A DNA stretch of 64,000 nucleotides, taken from positions 23,323,835 through 23,387,834 of the forward strand of contig CM042955.1 of assembly GCA_023678885.1 (NCBI GenBank), given 5' to 3'. Source of the stretch: Pogostemon cablin. Taxonomy: Eukaryota; Streptophyta; Magnoliopsida; Lamiales; Lamiaceae. Position 1 is the stretch's first letter; each line of letters starts with the position of its first letter. The translations under genes were made by a program, and so were the position numbers. Positions 19,824-32,511 of the stretch are shown here, piece after piece. A model generated the notes under the pieces. That model saw only the letters and a list, made by a program, of their open reading frames with translations. It was not told where the DNA came from and did not search any database.

Positions 19824-20540
19824 CTCGTTCGAGAGAACTAGGTACATTTACTTATTTCTACATTTACCTTAGATAAATGTACATATTTATCTGGGGGAGA
19901 GTGTGAGACGGGTTGACCCATTATTAAAGTATATTTATCATATATGTAAAGTATATTTATTTGTAGTTAAAGTATATCAATAATAAATTATATTATAATA
20001 TTCTAAAATCATACTTTAATTCATCATTCATCATACTTTACAAAACATACTTTAAAAACCATTAAACATACTTTATCTATATAATATGTATACTTTAACG
20101 TGTCTCACAAACGGTCTCACATATATAACATCTCACAAGAGACTTTGTCTATATACGAGAGTCACTCTTATATATATATTCAGTTGAATTATATTAATAA
20201 ATGTTGGTAATATCCAAAGAATTATGTAATCATAATAATTTACATATATCCTTCTAGAAGTATTTTCAAGTACTTAATCCACTGGGTAGACTATCTTCTC
20301 AGCGTCTTGCAACAAACCAACCTCATAACCTAAGCTTTAATTCCTCAACTATTAATTTCTCATGAGTTGATAAAATAATTCTTAAAAAATGATAGAGTTT
20401 CCACATTGCCAAATAATGACTGCCTTGATAGAATATTTTGAGAAATATTGCTTGAACTTTGAGGACACTATTATGAGAAGGAAACAGAAAAAAAAAAAAA
20501 AATATAAGCTTCAAGATGCAACAATAACACTAATAATTTT
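19640..20540. other. AT-rich spacer with a (TA)n tract and MITE-like motifs
   Basis: A (TA)n run covers about 19789-19821. 19830-20170 contains repeated AAAGTATATTTAT and GTCTCAC motifs, including GAGTGTGAGACGGG near 19890 and CGTGTCTCACAAACGG near 20100, which resemble ends of common plant MITEs. No terminus or duplication could be fixed. No gene was seen. Confidence 0.45.
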
Positions 20541-20928
20541 ACACATCGCATATAACTTCTAAACATCAAATTACAACAAATGTAACAGATGGTGGGACTT
20601 TTGATTTTGCCACTTAATTGATCAGAGTGGAGAACATTTAGATCATACTCTGGTAAGAAATATTACAAGTATTTGAGCGGAACCTCAACCTTCAACATGC
20701 AATATCTACGACAATGCAAAGGCGAAGACGAAGTTCGTGCATGCACGTTCACACTCATCTGGCACTGTCGTAAAATAATGGTACAATTTCGAGTCAGAGC
20801 AGTCTGAATATGAAAGCATACCTACCTTTTTACATGCGAAACTATATACAGATCTAACAGTTGCACATCATTTCAGCATTTACATGTCAATTAAACATGA
20901 TCCAGCTAACCTTCCAGATGAATCATCT

Positions 20929-23900
20929 TTACTGGGATGGTTTCCACAGCTTCGATTTAGTGCCACTAGGCCTATCTATGCTCCTTGGCGTTTTCATCAC
21001 ACACGCCTTCTTCACATGGTTGTTATTGTAATCTTCTGTATTAGAATTTGAATCCCTAGACAGCTTCCTAGGAGGGGATTTATAGGACATGATTGGTGAT
21101 TGGTGCGATTTTCCTTTCCTCATGGTGTCGGTATGACCAACATACGTATTTGTAACGTCTGAGGAGAGCCTGAGCTTCTTGGAAGAAAATCCATAATCAC
21201 CAACTCTGAAGGAATTGGGTGGTTGAACTGTTGTGTTTGGAGGGTCAAAGAAATTTGATCTCTTAATTGCTTTCGATTTGCTAGCTTTCATGGTAAACTG
21301 GGGAGGTTTATTCGACAACTTCTCCACTGGACATGGATTTTCCTTAAAGTATGCAGCCATGTCTACAAGCGTTTGAGCAGCAGCAATTGTGGGAGAGCAC
21401 TCATCTGATTTCATCAACAGGTTGCAAAAGCAAAAATAAAAAATGAGAAACATAAAATCATGAATTGGTATAGAATCAAAACAGCATCAGTAACAAGAAC
21501 GAAGTATTAACAACAGTGTTAATGAGTTGTTCAGATACCCAGTGAGATGTGTAGAGGCATTTTGCAATGTAATAAAGCCAATCGCAAACAAAATAGAAAG
21601 TTAACATAATAGAACATTAAAATTAAATGTAACGAGCAATAGTCACAGAACAAATTCAATTTAAGAAATCAAGTGATAGCAAACAATTCAAGCCTCCTAT
21701 ATTTAAAATCATTTTCATGCCTTTAGACAAGACACTAGACTTGTAAGTTGTAACCACAACCATATATTTCAGAATGTTTAATTCTATAACTGCACTAGTA
21801 CATGAAACTGCAAAAAGAATAATTTGCAAATTGCAAGCAACAAAATATGTAAAAACTTGAATCCCAGAACACATGGTCCAGTGCAAGAACAATAACTATC
21901 ATTCTGATGATACTAATCTTATCTAAAATATTATCCAAGATAAAAAAATAAATTAAAAAGAAATTAAAAAGCCAATGTTAAATGCAAATTAAGAGCAAAT
22001 ATAGACCACATATAAAAATAATATCTCTTCACAAAAAAGGCTTAGTATGAAATTTACCTGTGGGAACCCCTGAGAGTGAGCATGCAAAAGTGGAGAAATC
22101 CCATTCACTCGAAGCAAATTTATTTTCTTGCTCAGATGTAAGAATAGCCGATGGAACTAAATTATGGTCAAATGCCAGCGACTCGAAGTCCACTAGTAAA
22201 TTACCCAAACCTTTCTGAAGAGCAGGAGAACTTTCAACTTTTACCCACCTACCTTGGCATATTGCACGGTTTGCGGTTATCTTAGCAGTATCCGAACCCA
22301 GCTTACTATGCCCAGAAAAAGAGTTAGACCAAGTAAAAGGTGGCAGTCCAGCTCGTTGAAGAACTTGTTTGCCAAGACGAGGATCAATGTTACTTTTTGA
22401 TGAAGTAGTTTTGCTGGCATCAGAAAGTAAAAGATCCAAATCCTTGGGTGGAGGAAGCGCAAGACGCTCCAAGATCTCTTTTGGCGTATATAATGGGGAT
22501 TCAGCAGCAGTAGAGATCTTGACTTTTTCATCAGACTCTAGAACCTTTGAGATGAAACTAGAATCAACTCACTATTCCAAAAAATTGAATTAAATAATAG
22601 GCACATTCTCACTAATATGTCAATTGTCAAAGATTATAAATCCAAATTATACGTAACAAAGACCTGAGCATAAACTACTTTTTAGTAGGCACCACGTACT
22701 TAAGTGTAAAGTTCATAAATTTCAAAACCCAATTCAGCTGACAGAAATTGATGTGAAGAAATAATGAATCCATGAAGTTAACTCTTTCCAGTTTAGATAA
22801 AATACTTGTGAAAAATAGCGCGCATTTTTTTAGTTCTACTGAGTGGAATCCAGACAAACCTTGTTGGGGGAAGGCAGATCAGCATTATAATTGCATCCTT
22901 TTCCCTCATCAGTTTGGCCTACAGCACCAACAGTAACAAAGCTGGTTGAAACCCTACAAGTGCCACTATTATCAATCTCAGCACAATTTCGGACCTGCAA
23001 GATTCTTTTAGCTTGAAGTACGGAACACATGTTTCTAACTGACTGCAAAATATCATTGGCTGGACTTGTGCCCTTTTTTCCCTTCTCTTTGGAAATACAA
23101 GGAGAGATCTCACTCCCACAAAGTAGCTCATGCATATGCCGCTCACTGACATACTTAGTGATGTCAAACACATCAGGTTTCAGACCATACATTCCTGAAT
23201 AACTTGTACAGTCAGCTCAAAGTTCTCATTATAGAATGAGTAAATATATTCTTGAGGAATGACGGATGAACAACTATACTTTATCATGTGTGCAGATAGG
23301 CATTGAATTTCAATCGTGGGCATGGCAAAATTACAGATTATATGCACCATTAACTACAAAAACTGATCACCTAAACTGCACCTATACACCAAAATCTTGT
23401 GACTATAACTTGTTAAACAGTCAGATTGTAAAAAGATGAATACGAGATAGAGGGTAAGTGAGAGACTTGAATCAGGAAAAACCTCAGGCTGCTTAAAAAG
23501 CTAGACTACAAAACCAGTTCTAAATTGCAGATAATTAGCACTGCCTGTCAAGTGTCAAACACCGAGAGAGAACGGGAGAAAATGTCCATACATTCCATTT
23601 CCATAATCCACTTAAAAAGAAAACAAGAAAAGACTTCAGAAGCCACCTAAGGAAAGAATAACAGGTTGTATATTGAATTAATAAAACGGTTCTCAAAAGA
23701 TTTTACCATCCTGGCTAATTGCAAGTGACAAACCATCAGTCAACTTCTCCACATATTTTCCTACCTTGGTACAAATACCAATGAGGCCCAACACGAGATG
23801 TAGAACATTTTCATTTGGACAATTTGTCCAGACATCGTTAGTCTGAGGAGGCACGCAGACATGTAGTTAAAAAAACAAAGCATGAAAAATATGCAATAAC

Positions 23901-26900
23901 ACTCTTTTCCAACTTAAAAAATTTCCAGGAAGAATAACTAACAGTACTTATAGACTTGGTTTGAGGACACCTTTGCTTAAATGAAACAGATATGAAGCCA
24001 CCAAACTCAACTTCGAAATGAAGTTGAGCAAGTGAGATTGGTCATATCATATCATATTGATAAGTCTTTTATGAGACAGAGAGATGAAGATATTGAGATT
24101 GGCAATGAGATGGATACCATTACTCACAAGCTTAATGGTAATTAAGCAATTAAAATTCCTACTAATTAGAGATTGCAAATTATAGAGGAAAACCTATATC
24201 TCCTCTCTCCCCTCATTCACCGATATCGTGACATGTTGGTGGTTGCACAAATTATAGACACAATTCTTTATTCTCTCTTTCTCTCTCAGTGATATCATCG
24301 CAGTTCATCTACGCAAGAATCTTAATCTCTGCATTACTTGTGTGTCTCACGAGAGTGTCCCCATCATATTATAAACAAGACCTCCCTCATGAATGGATGT
24401 GGGACAAGACATACCCGAGCCTCTTAGACTGCATATCCCAGTGACAGTTACATTGTCATTAACCTGCACTGGTTGCAAGAACATGTGCCTACTGACCAGT
24501 TGATGGCAAGCTCTTATGCTATAAAATATGGACCCCTGCCTACCTCTACCTTAAAAATTGGCTAAGGCGAAGGCATTTGAACTTATAAGGAACCGAGTGA
24601 TATCTGCCCTTCACAAGTTTATAGGATTATATAATAACTAACACAATAGATATTCTCAAAAATTAAAAGATAGTTTATACGCAGAATGGGCCTAAGAGAA
24701 CTGCGTGAACACTTAACTGAAGAATTCATAAAACAAGAAATAGAAAGACTTCTGAATCTAATTCCAGATAGAAGTTCATAGAAGAATATTAAAGCAAAAT
24801 TAGTTAAACAAGAAAATAGTCTCATACCGAAAAAGTTATTTCCTCCAGCTGCTGAACTAAAGCCAACCAAACCATTCTTCAGAGAGAAAGAATCACACCT
24901 ATTATTGTTTTTACCTTTACCGTTTCTCTTCTCCCCACGTCTGCAATACGCACTAGACTTTCGCTTAATAAGTTGATTTTTCTCTACAAAAAATAAGAAA
25001 ATAAAATGCACGAGTCAAAGCATCGTCAATTCAGCCATTAGAATTTACTGCAAAATTCAGAATCACAATTACAAGCCCTAGTGGCTAAATGTTAACAGTT
25101 AATGAAGTGAACTTGCCATAGTTTAAAGGTAAGCAAGAGAGTGTAGACGGAAGAAAAATTAAAAGAAAACTTTTCCAAAATATATAAACCCAGAAATCTA
25201 TCCACTTATTTCAGCGGTATTTCTTTTAATATTCTCAAACTTATCACTAACAAGACCAAGTGGCTGCTATTCTACAGTTAAATTATACTTAACAAGAAAG
25301 TTAAATAACATTCAGTTCAGTCTCCTGTAATACTTGATAGTTCCTAGTCAAGTGTTCATCCAATAAGTTCATCGATGATCTTTAACACATATCACAGACA
25401 CGAGGTCACAAACCAGAGAGGTGAATGACTAAATTCCTTGATGTATCTTTTGTTCCAGTCTGATTTTATGATACAATACCAAAAATGATGGGGCAAATCT
25501 TGAACTGACAAAAGCTAAATCTAAAATCAGATGATGCTAATAATGGTATCTAATATGTGAATATACATCAACAAGTGTAGCAACGCCGGGCTGAATCTTT
25601 GGATTAACCAGGTAGAATGCATGCAAAATTGTCAGTAATTTCAACTAATTAAAGCGCTAAGTGTAGCTAGAGAGAATTTAAAATACAAGCACAGAAATAA
25701 ATGGTCAAAAGCAAATACTGCCAATGCATATCTCCAAAGTCTTACCACCTTAAGAACCTTTAACATATAAAGACAAACTGTGCCCTAAGACAATCAATTT
25801 GTAAAACCTCCCAATGCCTGATATAAACTGAAAATTAGATGACAGATTCCTGTATGCATAACAGCGCTTTTAATGCAAATCTTAAAATTAGATGGCAACC
25901 GAGCAAGTCTTCACCAACATCACTATTGGCACAAAAAACACATGCGAAGCAGTGAAGGTGGCAGGAATGGTGGTACAGGAGAATAAAGTAAGCACAAGAG
26001 CCAAAAAGCACAGTAAACCAGATGCATTTCGTAACTGTTTATCATTTTATTGATTTATTCCCGATGTAGAATGGTCAACGTAATCTGAACTCATTTTTTA
26101 AGCATTGAATTATTATGCATCAAATGAGAAACTGGTTGAGCTGATCAAGCCGCAGAAACAATACTCCTGGCTGACCTAAAAGAAATGGCGTTTACATGGA
26201 CATGCACAAAAAACATAAAATTAGTTTACCAAAGAACATCTTCAGCTATTTTATTACTACTTGTTTTCCAAATCAATAAGAATTGATGCTTTTTATGCCT
26301 ATTTCGATTGAATTGAATTGGTCATCACACTAGAACTCATTTAGTTGCAGTTGATTAGGAAAAGGTGTTGGCTCTATGCACCCTACATTCTTCCAAATAC
26401 ACCACATAAATTTTATGACTAAAATAACCTAATGTTAAATAGAACAAAAGACCTTAGTATATTTTATTAAACAGATGTATCTTTTATTTTGAAAAATATA
26501 AACGTTCAAATGTATTTCCCTCTCTTTCTTTCCCACATTTGACTGGCACGCTCTTCTATCCCAAGAACTCTCAACCCAACTAGGCACCACAATCTTACAT
26601 TGGAAGATTTGATACAATAATACAAGAAATGAAGGATATAAGTAATGGAGCAGAAATTTCATACACAACAACTATACAAGTATTTGAAACTTTTAACCAT
26701 TTCAATCTAGCCACAAAATGCAATTTCATTCTATATTCAACCCACTAGCGCATGACTGGTACAGTCCAAAAATGCGGGCACACAGCATATGCAAGCTTGG
26801 CACCATTTATATGCTTCTCAGAGAAACCAATTCATAATTGTTCGATCGCCAACAGAGGCGATCAGAAACCAGGCACAACAAAACTTGTTTACCATAACGT

Positions 26901-27046
26901 AATGCTATAATCTAACTTCAATTATAACCATATTAACTCAAACTTGTATGTCATTTCCCAGATAAATTTGAAAAATACCTCAAAATGGAAATCTTGAGAA
27001 ACAAAGTAGAGAAAGAATTACCTTCGAATGGAGGGAATTTATCCAT
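20929..27046 (-). CDS. Conserved plant protein of unknown function, five exons
   Basis: Five minus-strand coding exons fit in phase: 27046-27022, 24983-24828, 23194-22860, 22544-22058 and 21404-20929, each with GT donor and AG acceptor. They sum to 1479 nt, so 492 residues, starting MDKFPPFEE and ending in TAA at 20929-20931. Visible parts are a basic N-terminus with a KRKSS..CRRGEKR run that could be a nuclear signal, a conserved MYGLKPDVFDITKYV block around residue 60, the LPPPKDLDLLL block around residue 210, and a serine- and lysine-rich tail. I recall similar anonymous plant proteins sharing the YGLKPDVFDIT and LPPPKDL blocks, but no domain with a known activity. No frame break was found, so this is the best candidate for an active host gene here. 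Confidence 0.85.
23195..24827. other. Intron 2 of the five-exon gene
   Basis: This 1.6-kb intron is AT-rich. 24010-24440 is atypical, with several CTCTCT tracts and a TTACTTGTGTGTCTCACGAGAG stretch split by short repeats; it may be a small insertion, but no boundary was found. Confidence 0.5.
24984..27021. other. Intron 1 of the five-exon gene
   Basis: This 2.0-kb AT-rich intron separates a 25-nt coding exon from the second exon. I see no ORF with a domain and no clear transposon end. Confidence 0.5.
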
Positions 27047-27700
27047 GGTGATGGGTCAGAAAACCTGATCGAAAAGTTGCAAATTTTGCCTTCTCTTTCA
27101 AACACAAACTGTATGAGGACGTAGGGGTGCAACGGTTGTTCAGTTACCTATCCGAACCAAAATCCAAAAACTAGACTAATTTAATAAAGAAAATACCAAA
27201 AATTTTATCTGTTTGGTCGGTACACAAAAACTAAATACGAAGAATTGTTCTTTTGCGTTGAATTAATTAAGCTTAAAAGGACTGGAAAGAATAACTTCAT
27301 ATATGAATTACGATAACTCATCATCTCCAAAGAGAAAGCAAAATATAAACAATAAATAAAGAATTTCTGAAATCAAATTACCATAAAATGAGTAAAATTG
27401 ATTGAACCAACATATCCATTCACGCCGCTGCAGTCGCCATTGAGTAATTCGGACTAAAAACCTCCAAATCCAGGGCAAATTCTCACCATTTCAATCAAAT
27501 CAAGATTCTCAGAGGACGCAGTAAAGGATTTGATTAAAAATCGAAGAAGATCGCGTGGGCGCGATGATGAAGCCGATAAGTGGAGGCTGCAACTGCGAGA
27601 GCATCGTGTAGAGATAAAGAGGTAGAGCAGAGCAGAGCAGTGAGAAGAGAATTGGTGCAGCAAGAGGTAGAGCGAGGCGCCGTTATTCTAATTTCAATTT
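27047..27700 (-). promoter_or_regulatory. 5' untranslated region and promoter of the five-exon gene
   Basis: On the minus strand 27660-27440 is a CT-rich leader (CTCTTCTCACTGCTCTGC and similar) typical of plant 5' UTRs. It is followed by AT-rich sequence that could be a 5' UTR intron ending near 27060. A short open frame at 27454-27663 has no recognisable domain and is not called. Transcript start near 27680 is inferred. Confidence 0.45.
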
Positions 27701-27894
27701 TAGGGCTTTTTCTAAAAAATTGAATGAAAACCCAATTACTGCTGCATTACGTTCACATTTATATATCATGTTAATAATGTCATTTTCTTTCAAGAGCATC
27801 CGCAACCAAATTACTCGCTTAGTCTCTTTTCGGGTGGAACACTTTTCCTTTTAGTTTACACATCCTAAAAATAGCAATGAAAATTTAGAGGAAC

Positions 27895-28066
27895 ACTTGG
27901 GTGACCCGTGGTCACCCATGATTCTCTCACATGAGGGGATGAGGACCCACATGGGTGACCCGTGGTCACCCATGACCCTCTAACATGAGGGGATAGGGAC
28001 CCACATGTCAGGGGTGGCTCCCACCCCCTCATGTGAGAGGGTCATGGGTGACCACGGGTCACCCAA
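27895..28066. repeat. Fold-back of a 54-bp repeat
   Basis: Two direct units (27899-27952 and 27953-28006) are followed by an inverted unit (about 28007-28065). Each contains the perfect hairpin GGGTGACC-CGT-GGTCACCC or its complement, plus CACATGAGGGG. The whole can fold back on itself. It may be the core of a MITE, since GAGCATCCGCAACC just upstream at 27795 resembles hAT-MITE ends, but a matching right end was not found. Confidence 0.75.
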
Positions 28067-28199
28067 GAATTACCCTTAAAATTTATAAAAATATTCTTAT
28101 AATACACTTTAATTTACATAGATGCCACCCACTTTATTAAACTTATTAACTTAAATTATTTCACTTAATACATAATCAACAATTAATTAAAACAAATTA

Positions 28200-28485
28200 A
28201 AACATATAATTTAAATACACGGCCACTTGTTACAAGGTCGTGTTCTGCACACAGCCCGTGTACAAGCAGGCCGTGTCCTTCCGTCTCCATTTCGCTCCCG
28301 ACTCAATTTTGTCCATTTCTTGACTTGTTTTACACATATTTAATCTATTTACACACTTCTATCAATTCATTACCACATTCCTCAAAATAACAATAATTTC
28401 ACCAAAAATCACAAATACGGATAAAAACATCCAAAAAAATACACAAATAACGACACTAAAATTTAGGTGAAAGTGACTATGATCA
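28200..28485 (-). repeat. LTR fragment of an older gypsy-like element (element C)
   Basis: On the minus strand the LTR would begin TGATCATAGTCAC at 28485. Its sequence resembles the solo LTR at 60444-62225, sharing ACACAAATACGGATAAAA, TAGGTGAAA and CACGGCC-type motifs. Only about 290 bp can be aligned; the rest is missing or too diverged. Confidence 0.6.
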
Positions 28486-29506
28486 ACCCCTCAAACTTAA
28501 AGTATTGTTCGTCCTCGAACAATGAAAAAATGATAAACACGAGGAGTAATTTTCACCTAGAAAAACACCTAACAAATATAAACCACAATACATCACAAGT
28601 AATAAGGACTACAAAATCATATTAAGTATCTCTACATAATCAAACTTATAACATGAAAGATTAACAAATTCAATCTTAAGAATGACAAAAGAGTACTCAA
28701 ATCCCTTTCAATCCAAGCCTCTCATAGGTTATCAATTTCACTCAACTCTTTATGAAGTAGGGTTTTTAACATCACTCATCAACCGGTTAGAACCGACTCA
28801 CCATAGGCTTGCTCGTGGACTATGTTCACAAGCCACCCTAGTTTCATAAGTGATCAAAAAGGTCTTTATCTTAGGATGTAATGTTTAGGCTCTTTGGTAA
28901 GGTAGGGAATTTTGGATAATAGTGACTATTCAAGTGTAAACAATTGAAGAGATGATTCCTTTCTCCAACTTCCTCACTTTCAAACTCCCTTTAATTTCTT
29001 CTTTAATCACAAACACTAATCATTATCATCCTTGGATTTCTTGAGCTTCTTTTGATTTGCATGCTTCCTTTCTTTTGACTTTAGAATTCCACGAGCATAT
29101 TCTCTTTTTTTTGTTGATTTGCTCATTTTTCTTGTTTTGAGGTCGCATGTACATTTTTTCTAAAGCTCTCTTCATCCTCTTCTTGTTTGTTTACCACTTC
29201 CTTTCTTCTCTAGCACAATTCTCACATCAAACCTTGTAAACCACCATGTCCTCAATCACCCACACATAGGTTACATTTATAAGGCTCAAGTGGGTTTTAA
29301 AGGCTTGTATTGTGCTTGAATCACAAAGAAAAAGACTTATAGGCTCAAAGTGGCTTACTAGGGATAATGTTTTTGGTACGGAAATTAATGACTATGACTT
29401 CATTCATCAAGGATGGCCTAAGATCATTTCACAAATTTCAATCATTCGGGCTTCGTTCTTATAGTCCATGAGCACGTTCTAGTTTGTCTAAGTTCAACCG
29501 GTCCTC
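28486..29506 (-). mobile_element. 3' internal end of element C
   Basis: A tract reading AAGTTTGAGGGGT on the minus strand abuts the LTR fragment and looks like a polypurine tract. A TTCGAGGACGAAC motif lies next to it, as in many plant gypsy elements. The rest is AT-rich and non-coding. It is cut at 29506 by element A, so its pol, if any, lies beyond the window. Confidence 0.55.
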
Positions 29507-30520
29507 TGATAGGCATTTTCTCAACACACAAAATTAATCCTCAAGTATGAAGGATATCAATTGTAGTTTCGAAGGTGATCAAGTTATATATCGAACCCAA
29601 GGGACGAATAAATATCAATTCAATAATGTTCTAGTATATTTAGACTATGTTGGAAATTATAGTGGTTGTGATATTGAAATTAAATAACAAATTATAATTA
29701 AAATAACAAGTAAAGATAACGAGAAGAATAGATAAGTGAGGTGTGATCAAGTAAGATAGTAGGTAGTTCGTTAGGTCATCTAGTTCCACTTATTAAGTCA
29801 TCTTCCGTGTGACGGTGTCCAAATCTGTCTTGTGGTTTATGGACACATCACTAAACCATGCAAATCTACTCTATAGACACAAGTAAATATACGTATGACA
29901 CGTGTGAATATCCTCGGAGCAAGATGTATACTTTACCCCCCTTTCTAGGTACTATCATAATCAATTATTTCTCGTGCACTTAGTACTCTAACCCGATTTG
30001 ATCTTCCTTTATAGGAACTATAAAGTTATACTCTTTATCCTACTTATTAACCCGAATATGATTCAATTAACAAGTATTCATATAAGATAGTTCTAATAAG
30101 ACTTCGGAATCCTTCACTTAGAATTATAACATACTACCCTGCTCAGCAGTTAACGCACTCAACCAATAATCAAGTTATGTATTTAGACTTTACACAACAA
30201 TTATTGATGCACAAAACGACCGTGAGTATAGATTAAAAACGCGCAATCTTATATAAAATAAACCAAAAGTAGTGTTGTACGGAGTTTACACACGAAAGAC
30301 AAATTAATTCATGAAACCTTCATAACCCTAGAACTACCGAAATGGCTCTAGCCCATGATTGATCTAAGAACAATCATGGTTAGTTGGACCATCTTACTTA
30401 AATCTCCAGCGGAACCTCTGTCATAGCTCCTCCGGATGATGGACGATCGATTCTCCTCTCAACTCTACATCTCCACTTCTTCTTAATCACGTGATCCTTC
30501 TATGATGCTGCATAAGCCTT

Positions 30521-30528
30521 CTTTTATA
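30521..30528 (-). promoter_or_regulatory. TATA box of the element A LTR
   Basis: TATAAAAG on the minus strand is followed by AAGGCTTATGCAG. The same TATAAAAG..GGCTCATGCAG context appears in the element B LTR (44378) and the solo LTR (34959). Confidence 0.7.
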
Positions 30529-30617
30529 TTTGTAATTACATATCCGGGCTTGGAATGAGCTTTTTAAATGATCCCACGCATCGACGGTATAAAAATACGG
30601 ATATGGTAAGTTCCCGA

Positions 30618-30900
30618 GCCTCAATTCAACTTCAGCAACAGGTCGAATTGACCACCACAAGTCGAATTGCATGTCGAATCAGCCTACTGTAAGTCCCAAA
30701 TGCTCGATTCAACCAACTGCCCTGGTCAAATCGAAGTGACGAGGTCGAATCGGCATTTCCGCCAACTAATTCGACCTGATGCCCAGGTCGAATCGCCCCT
30801 GTCGTGGTTGAATCCATCTTCTACTCATGTGTGCTGCCAATTCGACCTAAAGGGATGGTCAAATTGATCTCCTTCAGGTCGAATCGCACTTCTGTTTTGC
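30618..30900 (-). repeat. Inverted-motif array in the U3 of element A (ATTCGACC type)
   Basis: Copies of (A)ATTCGACC and its complement GGTCGAAT(T) alternate through this stretch, with several one-base variants such as ATTCAACC. The array lies directly upstream of the TATA box. It corresponds in position to the GGTTCGACC array of element B. Confidence 0.85.
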
Positions 30901-31101
30901 CCAAACGGATGGCTTCGACTTCCTTTCTTCAGTATTCAACATTTCCACTCCGATTTCCTTCGAAAAACCACTCAAATAGCTCCAATAACACCTGATTCGT
31001 GCCTTTCACAATATATATCGGTTTCCAACTGATTTTAACCTTCAAACACTCCATAATAGCAAAAATCCAGGCTCAAGATTCATGAATTAACGCACTCATC
31101 A

Positions 31102-31117
31102 AACTCCCAAACTTACA
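31102..31117 (-). other. Polypurine tract of element A
   Basis: On the minus strand ATGTAAGTTTGGGAGTT abuts the LTR start. Element B has the same tract (GTAAGTTTGGGGGTT) at 53269-53283. Confidence 0.8.
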
Positions 31118-32511
31118 TGTTGCTCGTCCCGAGGCAACACAATCAAACCAAAGAGTCTGTATAATTCACGAGATTACCAAGTACAAAACATATTACACAT
31201 TCAATTTCATCAATTAAAAACAAATATTTCATGCATCATACATATCATTCATGCAAAACATCACCCAATCATATTACCATTTGGAGTACTAAGTCATCTA
31301 GCTCACAAGATAAGTGTTTACACTCTCACTCAAGTGCTAATTTCACTTAACAAATTAATATATACGCTCATACTCAATCCATACGCACGCGTAACCATAA
31401 GCTTGGCAAGGGTCTCAAAAATCAACTCACAATCAACTAATGACTAGGATCACAAAGGACTTGTTTTTTTGGGTTGTAATGTTGGCTCTTTGGAAAAGGT
31501 AAGAAAATTTAGATAAGTGACTCAAACACTAGTAGAGAGTTACCTTGGAGGTTATTGCTTTCTTCTTTTTGCTATATATCCTCCACCAATTTCTTCTCTT
31601 GCACTTGCAATTTTTTATTTTCCTTCTCTTTCTTGCATCAACATCATTCTTCTTTTAATAACTTGGGTACCGGTTGTAGGCACTACCCTTTTCGAACAGC
31701 AATCGGGGTACCAGTTTCAGGCACTACCCCTAAATAAGATTTAACCATACACTTCTCTTACTTTATTACCCCTAAATAAGATTTAACCATACACTTCTCT
31801 TACTTTATTCAACCACATTCTATCTTCATTCTTCCTCTTGCAACACTTATTCACCTTAACTCTCTACCAATGAATAGGGTATTTAAACAAAGCTCAAGTA
31901 AAGGTAAAATAAGGCTATTTTATTCGGCTTGCCAAAGAAAAAGTTTTTTAAGGCTCAAACGGGGCTACCAAAGGTATACATAATCAATAGGAAGGGTAAA
32001 TTTTGGCTAAGTGACTCAAGTAATCAAGAATGGCATAAGATCATGTCCTAGTAATTCACCAATTGTAAGTCTCACACAAGACTCCAAGCCAAGTTCTAGA
32101 ATACGTTGATATGAATAATTCTCTCAAGAATAAACTATCATGACCAAGCATGATTAAAAGGCTCAAATTCTCATATAGGTAAATAGAATCCTAAGTACTC
32201 CTCATAGCACATAATCAAGATCAATTTCACAAGAATTCTACATACTTATCAAAATATACATGCTTCTCATCAATGAAAATTAACACATGAACATATGAAT
32301 GCACAAAATTCATGAACCCATATATCAAATCAGTCATACAAGTATCTCTACAATCCCAACTCATGCATCATAGTCTACCCTCACAATCCATATCCAAGAT
32401 GATCAAATATATCAATAAATACATGCCACTCACACAAGACACACCCATCCTGTAAAGAGAAAAAGAAGAATGGAGATGAGATGAATCAGAGAACACAAAA
32501 AACCTGCAACT
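31118..32511 (-). other. 3' non-coding region of element A after ORF2
   Basis: It holds two hairpin-forming repeats, GGGTACC..ACTACCC at 31665-31688 and GGGGTACC..ACTACCCC at 31705-31730, matched in element B at 52660-52726. A 42-bp unit is duplicated in tandem at 31724-31808. No coding sequence was seen. Confidence 0.65.

Larger units (their letters stand above)
29507..31101 (-). repeat. 3' LTR of Athila element A
   Basis: On the minus strand it starts TGATGAGTGCG at 31101 and ends GCCTATCA at 29507. It is clearly related to the LTRs of element B: a shared block near the end with TTTCGAAGGTGATCAAG read on the plus strand, and the same TATA context. It has a TATA box TATAAAAG at 30528-30521 and a motif array upstream of it. 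Confidence 0.88.

Noticed and set aside
27454..27663. 69-codon minus-strand frame upstream of the five-exon gene
   Set aside because: Sits in a CT-rich leader, no domain, and the in-phase gene start is at 27046.
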